Source of the DNA: Deltaproteobacteria bacterium | Lineage (GTDB): Bacteria > Desulfobacterota > DSM-4660 > Desulfatiglandales > B25-G16 | NCBI GenBank assembly: GCA_019308645.1 | Contig: JAFDHR010000027.1 | Location: forward strand, 1-23,737 | Length of the DNA stretch: 23,737 nt | Direction: 5' to 3' | Part shown: positions 6,878 to 14,555 of the stretch, in pieces | Layout of the letters: the number at the start of each line of letters is the position of its first letter | Position numbering within the stretch: the first letter of the stretch is position 1 | The notes under the pieces: generated by a model | Seen by the model: only the letters and a program-made list of their open reading frames with translations | The model's database searches: none | What the model was told of the DNA's origin: nothing | Program-made: the position numbers and the translations under genes

Positions 6878-8338
6878 TCAACCACGATTTTTTGATCTGA
6901 GAATGGTTTTTATGTCCTCGCAGATAAGTGACACTGTCTGCTTAGTTAATCCCGCATAAGAAGGGAGACTAAACCCTCGGTGAGATAAATTCTCTGTAAC
7001 CGGAAGAGTCTGACCTGTATTATAGATAGGCATAAGATGTGCCGGATAAAAAAGGGGACGACCCTCCACATTCCGGTCCTTAAGGGCTTGCAATAGCTGA
7101 TCTCGAGTAATCTGGGCTTTTTCCTCATCCAAAATTACTGAAAACATCCAGTAAACGCTCTCGGACCACTCATTATTCGGGGGCATCTCCAGCACTGAAA
7201 TATCCTTGAGACCTTCAATGTACCACTGATATATCTTCTTTTTTGATAGAAGTATATCATCAACCCGCTCAAGTTGGGCACATCCCAACGCAGCCTGAAG
7301 ATTAGTCATACGATAATTGAATCCTAAGTACGGGTGAAAATATTTTCTTTCGGGATCCATGCCATGGTCTCGAAGGATACGTGCCCTGCGAATAATATTC
7401 AAATCATCTGTTGTAAGCATTCCACCTTCACCTGTTGTTAGGATCTTGTTTCCAAAAAAACTAAAGCATCCAACGTGCCCGATACCGCCGACTGGCCGAC
7501 CTTTATATTTTGCCCCATGTGCCTCTGCCGCGTCCTCGATCACATATATTTCCTTCTTAGAAGCAAGATTGATTATTTCATCCATATGCGCGGGTTGACC
7601 ATAGAGATGAACCACTATTACTGCCCGTGTCCGATCATTAATAGCTGAAGCAATCGCGACGGGGTCAATTGTCCAGGTATCTGGGCATACATCAACAAAA
7701 ACCGGCGTTGCCCCCGTATAGCGAACTGCATTCGCTGTTGCAATAAATGTTAGAGAGGGAACAATCACCTCATCGCCGGGACCTACCTCTAGAGCTGCAA
7801 GGGCAAGATGTAATGCGGCTGTGCCATTACATGTTGCCACGGCTTTCGAGACACCACAGAACGCTGCGAATTCTCTCTCAAATCGTCTAACAAAATGCCC
7901 CTGTGACGAAACCCAATTAGTCGCAATGCATTCGTTTACATATACAGCCTCATTTCCTGCCAAAAGGGTTTTAGCAACCGGGATATTAGGGCGGCTCTCT
8001 AAATAATAAAAATCTGTAATCCTTCCTTTTGCATCTAGCACGGGAAGGTACTTAACTCTTTTATCTATTCGACGCAAGACATCCGTGCTGATCTCACCTT
8101 CTCGCACGAAGATAAAATCGCGGTTCATGACCTTTGAAATACTGTCTTCTAAAGAAATATCATGAAGTAAATTACGCCGTATGTCACCGTCAGTAACTAT
8201 ACCCACCATGCACTCATCATTTCCTATTACAAAAAGCAGTCCTGTCGCACACTGGTTAAGCTGCCGTAGTGCATCACGGACAGTCGAATCATCCTGGATA
8301 AGCATCCCTTGAATCTGACTTTTGGTGGAATTATTCAT
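6878..8338 (-). CDS. CBS-domain pair fused to DegT/DnrJ/EryC1/StrS aminotransferase
   Basis: The product is 486 aa from ATG 8338 (a TTG at 8347 overlapping the previous stop is less likely). Residues about 10-115 form two CBS motifs, recognisable by MVGIVTDGDIRRNL (44-57), SISKVMNRDFIFVREGE and KYLPVLDAKGRITDF. Residues about 125-486 are a full fold-type I aminotransferase: GDEVIVPSLTFIATANA (188-204), VIEDAAEAHG (266-275), and FSFFGNKILTTGEGG with the PLP Lys298. The core resembles perosamine-synthetase-type 4-aminotransferases of nucleotide sugars. The CBS pair closely resembles the one normally found on the sugar nucleotidyltransferase of legionaminate loci (PtmE/LegF type), so its attachment to an aminotransferase is unusual. 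CBS pairs bind adenosyl nucleotides, so allosteric control is a reasonable inference. It lies between the isomerase-like gene and the oxidoreductase. Confidence 0.88.
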   Translation of the reverse strand: MNNSTKSQIQGMLIQDDSTVRDALRQLNQCATGLLFVIGNDECMVGIVTDGDIRRNLLHDISLEDSISKVMNRDFIFVREGEISTDVLRRIDKRVKYLPVLDAKGRITDFYYLESRPNIPVAKTLLAGNEAVYVNECIATNWVSSQGHFVRRFEREFAAFCGVSKAVATCNGTAALHLALAALEVGPGDEVIVPSLTFIATANAVRYTGATPVFVDVCPDTWTIDPVAIASAINDRTRAVIVVHLYGQPAHMDEIINLASKKEIYVIEDAAEAHGAKYKGRPVGGIGHVGCFSFFGNKILTTGEGGMLTTDDLNIIRRARILRDHGMDPERKYFHPYLGFNYRMTNLQAALGCAQLERVDDILLSKKKIYQWYIEGLKDISVLEMPPNNEWSESVYWMFSVILDEEKAQITRDQLLQALKDRNVEGRPLFYPAHLMPIYNTGQTLPVTENLSHRGFSLPSYAGLTKQTVSLICEDIKTILRSKNRG

Positions 8339-8343
8339 AGCTT

Positions 8344-9222
8344 TCAATTCCTGATATCATGTAGAAGATCAATCAATTGGTATAGTTCACAACCAGAAAG
8401 AGGTCGAGTTTCGATTATTAGTTTCGTATCGGGACGGAACTTTGGTATCAAGTTCATAAACCATGCCTTTCTGCCAAAACATTGATGCCCGTCTGTCAAT
8501 CCGTCATTATCGTGAAGATGGATTGCGAGCGTACGATCCATTACTGTGTAAGCAGCCTCTTCCGGATCAAAGCCCAAGGTCTGTGAAGATACCTTGAGGT
8601 GACCCATATCGAGTAAAACACCCACATTATTTTGAGGAAAAAATTGATCAAAAAGCCTGAAATCCTCCAGGCCGCAAAAAAGCGTCAGGCGATTTATGTT
8701 GTCCGGTGCATTAAAAGCAGCCAACACATTATTCTCCAAAAGCAAATCAAGGCCCAACTCATTCGCATATGTTGCTAATTCCTCAACATTTTCCCTGAAG
8801 ATCCCCCTGGCTTCTTCAAGACTACGAGGGATATATTCTGCAAGCGATTGCCCCAAATCTTTTGGGGCAGGATCAACACTCAGTCCAGCATGGACAGAAT
8901 AAAATGGAGCACTAACCCGGATGCATGCCATCATTGACTCACGGCACAAGTCAAGGCTTCGATCTCTAACCCAAGCGTTACTTGAGGCAAGGTTTAATAC
9001 AAAGGGTTCCCCTTCCGGAGGAGGGAAATAATTGTGAATCAGAATAGGAATTGATCGGTCCGTCTCGGCAGCATCTAATAAAAACAATGCATCTTCTCGC
9101 GAAAAACCAGCTCCAAATTCCAGGCCGTAACCATCTGGAAATCTACCTGTTTGTCGGATTAATTCAAGCAAATCATAGGGAAGACTTCCGGTAGAGACAT
9201 AAATTTCGAGATCCGCGGCCAA
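8344..9222 (-). CDS. TIM-barrel sugar phosphate isomerase/epimerase-like protein
   Basis: The product is 292 aa, starting at TTG 9222 behind GGAGG and GGGAG stretches that overlap the neuB stop. Conserved metal-site residues of the AP-endonuclease-2/xylose-isomerase-like barrel are in place: LLLENN (Glu163), GVLLDMGHLK (Asp205, His208), AIHLHDNDG (His235, His237) and LIIETR (Glu271). YSVHAG near 109 is also typical. Members isomerise or epimerise sugars and sugar phosphates, or dehydrate inositol derivatives, using a divalent metal in the cytoplasm. It sits between neuB and the CBS-aminotransferase with gaps below 10 bases, so a role in supplying the six-carbon precursor is likely but not demonstrable. 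It is not a NeuC-type epimerase, which has a GT-B fold. Confidence 0.78.
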   Translation of the reverse strand: MAADLEIYVSTGSLPYDLLELIRQTGRFPDGYGLEFGAGFSREDALFLLDAAETDRSIPILIHNYFPPPEGEPFVLNLASSNAWVRDRSLDLCRESMMACIRVSAPFYSVHAGLSVDPAPKDLGQSLAEYIPRSLEEARGIFRENVEELATYANELGLDLLLENNVLAAFNAPDNINRLTLFCGLEDFRLFDQFFPQNNVGVLLDMGHLKVSSQTLGFDPEEAAYTVMDRTLAIHLHDNDGLTDGHQCFGRKAWFMNLIPKFRPDTKLIIETRPLSGCELYQLIDLLHDIRN

Positions 9223-9230
9223 AACTCCCT

Positions 9231-10295
9231 TTACCTCCTGCGCCCGGGAAAAACATCAATAAATTCGCCATCTTTTACCTCCGTGATCAACTCCTTTCCT
9301 AGAACCATGTCAATACGATTGGGCGGGATCCCGTAGCAGGGCCGCTTGAAAGCGATATCTTTCATCTCCAGCTTCGTTCCTTCTGCCATATTGCGAGCAC
9401 AAACTACACCCCTCCGCATATTTTGGCGATTTTCCAGTTCTCTGGCGCTAGGTTCTTTTCGACCGTGCCCCAATGCTACACGCGCGCAACGAATGGCCTC
9501 GACTAAACGTTTGAAAGCAGGGGGATCGGAGGAAGCTGCCTGATCAGGACCAGGCAAAGATCTGTCCAGAGTAAAATGCTTCTCAATTATAGTCGCTCCT
9601 AAAGAAACTGCAACTACTGCAGCAATCTCACCCTCAGTGTGGTCCGAATACCCTACCGGAACCTGAAGAGCTAGGCCCATAGTACGCATTGCAAGCAAAT
9701 TTGCATCCTCTAACCGCGAAGGATAATCGGTGGTACATTGAAGAACTGTCAAAGGTGCAAGCGCCGCCTCGGCAATCCGCCCATACCGGGAACAGGTCCG
9801 GATGGTACGGACCGCCTCATCTACTTCTGCCAAAGTAGCCATACCTGTCGATAAAATAACCGCTTTGCCTTTAGAGGCCACTTCTCGTAGAAAGGCCAAC
9901 TCAACAATTTGGCCAGAAGCCACCTTATAGGCACTCACACCCAATCGATCGAGGAAATCTATATCTTGCATACTATAAGGTGTAGAAAGAAACATGACTC
10001 CATTTTCTTTGCATGCACGAAAAAGGCGCGGCCACGCGTCTTTTGGCAACTCTAACGTTTTAAGCATTGACAATTGAGATTCATTTTTATCAGAAGTTTT
10101 TAGTTGGTACCGGGCCTTTGGTGCATCTTTACTCGCAACATGCTCAGCCTTGAAAGTCTGAAATTTTACACAGTCAGCTCCGCAAGCTGCAGCACTTTCA
10201 ATCAAACGAACAGCCATATCAACAGATCCGTTATGGTTCACCCCTGCCTCTGCGATGATGAAGACATCATGGATTAATCCATCATCCATTAACAA
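9231..10295 (-). CDS. neuB: NeuB/LegI-type nonulosonic acid synthase
   Basis: The product is 354 aa, the usual length for sialic-acid synthases. The TIM barrel contains IIAEAGVNHNG (about 13-23), DCVKFQTFKAEHV (41-53), FLSTPYSMQDIDFL, KVASGQI and AVILSTGMATLAEVD. The C-terminal 65 residues are the SAF (antifreeze-like) domain, with RRGVVCARNMAEGT and ITEVKDGEFID. The enzyme condenses phosphoenolpyruvate with an N-acetylated six-carbon amino sugar to make a nine-carbon acid (sialic, legionaminic or similar). The ESQL.ML..LEL segment is like LegI/N-acetylneuraminate synthases. Which acid is made cannot be told from sequence alone. AAGGA lies six bases before TTG 10295, while the ATG at 10289 is 12 away, so TTG is kept. 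Confidence 0.93.
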   Translation of the reverse strand: MLMDDGLIHDVFIIAEAGVNHNGSVDMAVRLIESAAACGADCVKFQTFKAEHVASKDAPKARYQLKTSDKNESQLSMLKTLELPKDAWPRLFRACKENGVMFLSTPYSMQDIDFLDRLGVSAYKVASGQIVELAFLREVASKGKAVILSTGMATLAEVDEAVRTIRTCSRYGRIAEAALAPLTVLQCTTDYPSRLEDANLLAMRTMGLALQVPVGYSDHTEGEIAAVVAVSLGATIIEKHFTLDRSLPGPDQAASSDPPAFKRLVEAIRCARVALGHGRKEPSARELENRQNMRRGVVCARNMAEGTKLEMKDIAFKRPCYGIPPNRIDMVLGKELITEVKDGEFIDVFPGRRR

Positions 10296-10340
10296 AACCG
10301 TTCCTTTCTCTTATTACCTGATATTTTTCAGACTATACTT

Positions 10341-10982
10341 TTATCCTTTAATTTTCCTTGCGGGAACGCCAACGACCTGAAGGCCTTCAGGAACATCTTT
10401 TGTAACTACTGCCCCTGCGCCGATTAGTGCTCTCTCGCCTATCCTGATGCGGGGTAACACTCGGGCCCCTAAACCTATTAAAGCCCCCTCGCCTACCTGT
10501 ACCTCTCCACCAAGAATGGCGCCAGGCCCGATGTGACAATGTCTCTCAACGTGACATCCATGATCGATACTTGCTGATGTATTGATAATACAGTTTTCCC
10601 CGATAAACGTCTCAACCTGTATTACCGCACCAGCCATAATTTGGACCCCGGAATGCACTTTTGCACTGCTAGAAACGAAAGCGAATGGATGTATAATCGA
10701 AGGGATGCGGAATCCCTTTGAAACCAACATATCATAAATATTTTTTCTTTTTATTGGAACACCTTTTCCACCGATCCCAATAGCTGCACAACATTCTTTT
10801 GGATCAAATCGATCTAAAAGGGTATCATCTCCCAGCACTTTTATCCCTTTCGAAATCTCCTTATTCCAAAGATCTTTTTTTGAATCCGTGACTCCTACAA
10901 TGCGAAATCCTCCCACAGACTGCAAAAGGTTAATGACCACGCGGGAATGTCCCCCGGCACCAATAATAAGAATGTCTTCCAA
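10341..10982 (-). CDS. neuD: NeuD-family sugar O/N-acyltransferase (left-handed beta-helix)
   Basis: TTG 10982 is chosen because GAGGGA lies six bases upstream and the protein then starts MEDILIIGAGGHSRVV, the standard NeuD/PglD N-terminus. The product is 213 aa. The first about 80 residues form the Rossmann-like PglD N-terminal domain with GAGGH. Hexapeptide repeats follow (KVHSGVQIMAGAVIQ, FIGENCIINTSASIDHGCHVERHCHIG, then VGEGALIGLGARVLPRIRIGERALIGAGAVVTKDV), with the catalytic-type His in SIDHGCHV. It ends GVPARKI. It transfers an acetyl group from acetyl-CoA to a sugar amine (PglD-like) or a nonulosonate hydroxyl. It lies 45 bp before neuB, the usual pairing. Confidence 0.9.
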   Translation of the reverse strand: MEDILIIGAGGHSRVVINLLQSVGGFRIVGVTDSKKDLWNKEISKGIKVLGDDTLLDRFDPKECCAAIGIGGKGVPIKRKNIYDMLVSKGFRIPSIIHPFAFVSSSAKVHSGVQIMAGAVIQVETFIGENCIINTSASIDHGCHVERHCHIGPGAILGGEVQVGEGALIGLGARVLPRIRIGERALIGAGAVVTKDVPEGLQVVGVPARKIKG

Positions 10983-10988
10983 TACAGT

Positions 10989-10994
10989 TCCCTC
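10989..10994 (-). promoter_or_regulatory. Ribosome-binding site deciding the neuD start
   Basis: GAGGGA on the minus strand, six bases before TTG 10982. An earlier in-frame TTG at 11018 lacks a comparable site and would add a non-homologous leader. Confidence 0.55.
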
Positions 10995-11024
10995 AATATA
11001 TCTTTTTGGATAATACAATAATAC

Positions 11025-11131
11025 TCAACTTATTGTTTGCATTTTAACCATATGTGCATACCAGGATGCTTGCTTTATTAGATTCTTGTGATTGCCGGTT
11101 TCAGCAATCATTCCGTTGTCTATTACAATAA
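11025..11131 (-). pseudogene. Orphaned 3' tail of the ABC exporter gene, out of frame
   Basis: In the frame broken by the duplication this stretch encodes IIVIDNGMIAETGNHKNLI and then a tail ending WYAHMVKMQTIS, followed by TGA at 11025. It is a typical ABC ATPase C-terminus (IDNG.I.E.G.H..L). It remains free of stops, so the frameshift looks recent. The restored gene would end 42 bp before neuD. Confidence 0.85.
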
Positions 11132-12825
11132 TTTGATCTTTGATCAGCGCTTCTTATGGTCGCCAGACGATGGGCTATGATGATGAGGGTTATTGTTTCT
11201 TTCCTCCTTATTTCCTCCATGGCCTTCTGTATATATTCCTCTGATTCCGAATCCAATGAACTCGTTGGCTCATCCAAAATTATGATTGAAGCCTCTTGAA
11301 GCAAGGCTCTCGCCAATATAATCCTCTGGCGTTGCCCGCCCGACAGCTTTATCCCTCTCTCACCAACGACGGTTTCATACTCTTCGGGCATTTCCTTGAT
11401 AAAGTGGTGAGCATGAGCCATCCGGGCAGCTCTGATAACTTCTTCCGGACTTACTTCCGGACGCCCGTACTTTATGTTCCTTGCAATTGTATCATTAAAA
11501 AGGAAGCCCTCTTGTGACACGAATGCAATGGATCTCCTGAGAGCGCGAAGATCATAATTTTCTATAGGCTCTTCATCAAAATATATTCTTCCTTTTGTCG
11601 GCACCCTGAGTCGCGGTATCAGATCCACAAGTGTGGATTTTCCGGCACCTGATCTTCCGACCAGTGCGGTCATCTTCCCTGCGGGGATGAAAAGATTGAT
11701 ATCTTTTAAAACCGACGTTTCCTCGGGAACATAAGAAAATGTCACATTTTCAAATCGGATACCTTTATCCAGAGAAATTGAGGATACCTTACCACCATCA
11801 ATTGTATGTGCTTCTCTTGCCTTTTGAAAATATTCAGTGACCCTGAAAAGGCTTCCGGAAAAACCTGCAAGCGCCTGCCGTGAATTGAAGATATCCTTCG
11901 TGTATGGCATCAATCTCAGCAACACAAAAACAAACATGCCGGTCTTGGCCAGACTCATGTGAAAAACTTCGGCAGAAAAATAAAGTATTATAAGGCCTGC
12001 CATAATCACCATGGGGTCTACAAGGAATTCCATGCGGGCACGTATTCTTGCTAAATGATATGTACTTAATTTTATCTTCTCCGATAAATCCTTGACAAAT
12101 TTACTCTCTTTCTCCTCTGTGGAGGATAATTTTAAGAGCCTTATACCATTCAGTCTCTCGACAATGGAATTTGATATTTTTTCATTATATTCTGAAACCT
12201 TTATGCCGATTTCTCCGGATCTTCTGATTCTTGATCGAAGAACAACTCCCACACATGACATAATGGCTATTGCAAAAATAGTCATTCCAGGTGAGAGAAT
12301 CATCAGGAACACGAAATAGAGAAAAAACACTATTGATGCGGAAAGGAGATTGAAGAATGTAAAAATTCCTCCACCTGCACGAACCCCATCTACTGTAAGC
12401 ACGTTAATGAGTTCTCCAACTCCCCGGGAATCAAAGAATGGCATATCGGCCTTTGCAAACCATTTAAAGCCCATACTCCTGATATCCGCCAATATGCTCT
12501 GGGTGATCCAGGAACTGTAAATTGCTTTGAGGTAGTTAAATAATTGCCGCACCATCAACAGGCAAAAAACAATGGCCATAAGGGCAACAAGGTTTTTGGG
12601 AATTGCCAGGAAATCAAAAAATTTTCCGATATAGAGCCACATCTTCGATGATTGGGCAAGCACATCAAAATTTTTTCCCTTTTCAATGAAATCCATGACC
12701 GGAAACAACATCGCCACTCCGAAACCTTCAAAAAAAGTGGCGGTCAATGTAATTCCCAGCAATAGTAATATCTTTGATTTTGTTACGGAGGGGAAAAACA
12801 GTATGGCTTTGATAATTTCCTTCAT
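11101..12825 (-). CDS. ABC exporter, fused membrane and ATPase domains (MsbA/PglK type), C-terminus frameshifted
   Basis: The product is 574 aa. Hydrophobic helices at about 18-40, 78-93, 160-180, 181-196 and 272-284 form the transmembrane half. The ATPase half has all motifs: Walker A GRSGAGKST (390-398), Q-loop VSQEG (436-440), signature LSGGQ (494-498), Walker B IIILDE (514-519), D-loop SSLD and H-loop His552. After ATIRSADQ (residue 562) the frame changes and the protein ends with 12 non-homologous residues. Deleting one copy of a 7-bp tandem repeat at 11132-11145 restores IIVIDNGMIAETGNH and 35 residues in all, ending at 11025, for 597 aa. Such half-transporters flip lipid-linked oligosaccharides or lipids. 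A role in exporting the glycan made here is inferred. Whether the truncated form works is unknown, since all catalytic motifs precede the break. Confidence 0.88.
   Translation of the reverse strand: MKEIIKAILFFPSVTKSKILLLLGITLTATFFEGFGVAMLFPVMDFIEKGKNFDVLAQSSKMWLYIGKFFDFLAIPKNLVALMAIVFCLLMVRQLFNYLKAIYSSWITQSILADIRSMGFKWFAKADMPFFDSRGVGELINVLTVDGVRAGGGIFTFFNLLSASIVFFLYFVFLMILSPGMTIFAIAIMSCVGVVLRSRIRRSGEIGIKVSEYNEKISNSIVERLNGIRLLKLSSTEEKESKFVKDLSEKIKLSTYHLARIRARMEFLVDPMVIMAGLIILYFSAEVFHMSLAKTGMFVFVLLRLMPYTKDIFNSRQALAGFSGSLFRVTEYFQKAREAHTIDGGKVSSISLDKGIRFENVTFSYVPEETSVLKDINLFIPAGKMTALVGRSGAGKSTLVDLIPRLRVPTKGRIYFDEEPIENYDLRALRRSIAFVSQEGFLFNDTIARNIKYGRPEVSPEEVIRAARMAHAHHFIKEMPEEYETVVGERGIKLSGGQRQRIILARALLQEASIIILDEPTSSLDSESEEYIQKAMEEIRRKETITLIIIAHRLATIRSADQRSNYCNRQRNDC
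11132..11145 (-). repeat. Perfect 7-bp tandem duplication causing the ABC exporter frameshift
   Basis: Plus strand TTTGATC TTTGATC (GATCAAA twice in the gene's sense). One copy gives the normal family ending ADQIIVIDNG; two copies give ADQRSNYC and an early stop. Confidence 0.9.
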
Positions 12826-12875
12826 TTAGTTTTTTTGTGGAATCCGGTCGGCTTGAATTAACAATGAAATTTTGC

Positions 12876-14183
12876 TCAATCCCATACCACCGGCAGTTTT
12901 TCTATTAACTTCTTTTCAAAAAACAATTCGAGATAATCATAAACTTTAAAAAAAGAAAGACCTGTTCTCGAAGCCAGATCCAAAATTGAATTATTCCCAT
13001 TAATATTAAATAGGATGTGATTATTAAATATTTCAAAATTCTCCGGGTCTTCCTGGGCATCATAATAGAGCCCACTCCGTGTCAGCCAAGGTTGAAGGTA
13101 GTTAGTATATCTCGGAACATAGTCACATTCCAGGATTTGAATAAACCTTAAGCATATATCTAAAGCTTCCAGCAGATAATCTCCATTGACAAGATCTGGG
13201 TTATCATCGCTGGTGTGATATTCTTTGAAAGGGAATCTCTGCAGGGAAATACCGGGGATATTGATGGTCGGCCAACCGTAAACTCGCTCATCGTTGCTGT
13301 ACCCCTCAAAAAAGTTAAGCTCCTTAAAAGGAAGATGGAGATCTTCCATGGCATTTTTTAAAGCCTTTTCCAACCATCCCTCTTCTCTGAGCGATTTTTT
13401 AAGACACCATTCTCTGCCAGCTCCGAGTGTTTCAAGAAAAAGCATACCCATGGTTTTTTCGATTTTTTCGCGATTGTTCGATATATAAAACAATGTGCCG
13501 AACATCTCTGGGACCAAGAGTAATTGGTATGAAAACCTACGGTCTTGTTTCTTCTCTAATGCTTTTATAAGTTCTATAGCCACGATACATCCGCTAAGGT
13601 CATCATTGCATAATTCATCGATATGGGCAGCAATACATAATATTCCCTTCTCCTTTCCCTCCAAATAGTATTCCCCGACCTTCATAGTGCCCGGTTTGTT
13701 TTCTATATCAATTTTAATATAGTACTTACCTTCAGGAAGTTGCTGCCATCTGTTGAACGGCAGTGTGATCGCCCAATCTTTCAGTTTGTAATCATAGGCG
13801 TTTCGATGCTCAAGGGCAAAAGCCTCAGGCCGATCTGGTCTTGTTAAAAGATGGTTTGATATTTCCTCTTTTGTGAACCATCCCTCAATGGGTTCGCTGT
13901 ATGGCGCGACAAACAGATAATTTTCTTCTACAGAGGCAATGATTGAACCCGATGAGTCATGCATATATCCTTCCTTAACATGCCAGCTATTGGGAACAAT
14001 CCAGTCCTCGCATTCCATGCCAGAAGGGTATTCATGAATCGTAATCTCCGGCAATACCCGGCTTACAGCTTCGAACGCCTTGTCCAACCCTGGTGAATTG
14101 ATCATTCTCTGAAACGGATATATTTCTCTCATTAAAGAAATCATTCTGTCCTTTAGCGCTAAACGTTCCGATGCTTTCATCAT
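12876..14183 (-). CDS. DUF4910/DUF2172 aminopeptidase-like zinc protein
   Basis: The product is 435 aa. An N-terminal helical region and a beta-rich insert (about 45-155: SWHVKEGYM, VAPYSEPIEGWFTKEE, LPFNRW) surround an M28-like catalytic core: GILCIAAHIDELCNDDLSG (His187, Asp189, Asp194-Asp195), VPEMFGT (Glu226) and KEYHTSDDNPD (His323). These are the expected zinc ligands of the aminopeptidase-like fold. A C-terminal winged helix (about 390-435, SILDLASRTGLSFFKVYDYL) completes the family architecture. Members are common in polysaccharide loci. Their substrate is not established; a peptidase or a deacylase acting on an amino sugar are both possible. It starts three bases after the TIGR04076 gene and surely shares its transcript. 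Confidence 0.85.
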   Translation of the reverse strand: MMKASERLALKDRMISLMREIYPFQRMINSPGLDKAFEAVSRVLPEITIHEYPSGMECEDWIVPNSWHVKEGYMHDSSGSIIASVEENYLFVAPYSEPIEGWFTKEEISNHLLTRPDRPEAFALEHRNAYDYKLKDWAITLPFNRWQQLPEGKYYIKIDIENKPGTMKVGEYYLEGKEKGILCIAAHIDELCNDDLSGCIVAIELIKALEKKQDRRFSYQLLLVPEMFGTLFYISNNREKIEKTMGMLFLETLGAGREWCLKKSLREEGWLEKALKNAMEDLHLPFKELNFFEGYSNDERVYGWPTINIPGISLQRFPFKEYHTSDDNPDLVNGDYLLEALDICLRFIQILECDYVPRYTNYLQPWLTRSGLYYDAQEDPENFEIFNNHILFNINGNNSILDLASRTGLSFFKVYDYLELFFEKKLIEKLPVVWD

Positions 14184-14186
14184 TTT

Positions 14187-14480
14187 TTAATCAACTCTTT
14201 CCAGTTTAAAAATGACAGGTCTATATCCGTCTGTGCAGCAGGTTACGAAACGTCTGGGACCGCCCCTTGACATACTCCATATCATCTTTTGCATATCCGC
14301 CCAGGCCCAACCGCAAAATCCATCCGGCATTTCCCATGGTTCCATCTCATCTACCAGAAAAACCTCTCCCTCTTTGAATTTCTGACATGCTGTCCAGACC
14401 GAAGGATTATCGGCATAGCTTTCAATCAAATCCTTATGGAAAAGCTTTTTCAATATTGTTATCTTGATTTTATAATTCAT
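14187..14480 (-). CDS. TIGR04076-family small cysteine-containing protein
   Basis: The product is 97 aa, the normal size for the family. It shows KIKITILKKLFHKDLIE at the start, GFCGWAWADMQKMIW (54-68), then RFVTCCTDGYRPVIFKLE (78-94). The GFC.WAW.D and CCTDG.RPV.F.. motifs define TIGR04076. The function is unknown; the conserved cysteines (32, 56, 81, 82) suggest metal binding or redox chemistry. It sits between the formyltransferase and the DUF4910 gene, spaced three bases from the latter, which points to a shared step. Base composition is like its neighbours. No signal peptide is seen, so it is probably cytoplasmic. Confidence 0.82.
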   Translation of the reverse strand: MNYKIKITILKKLFHKDLIESYADNPSVWTACQKFKEGEVFLVDEMEPWEMPDGFCGWAWADMQKMIWSMSRGGPRRFVTCCTDGYRPVIFKLERVD

Positions 14481-14555
14481 ATACTCTTCGTGGCCATTTT
14501 GTTGTTATTCCTCGAATGACATCTCTGACGGTATACCGAATTCGACACGAGATGT

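Noticed and set aside
11101..11160. Programmed ribosomal frameshift at the end of the ABC exporter
   Set aside because: There is no slippery heptamer of the usual kind, and an exact 7-bp duplication explains the frame change fully.
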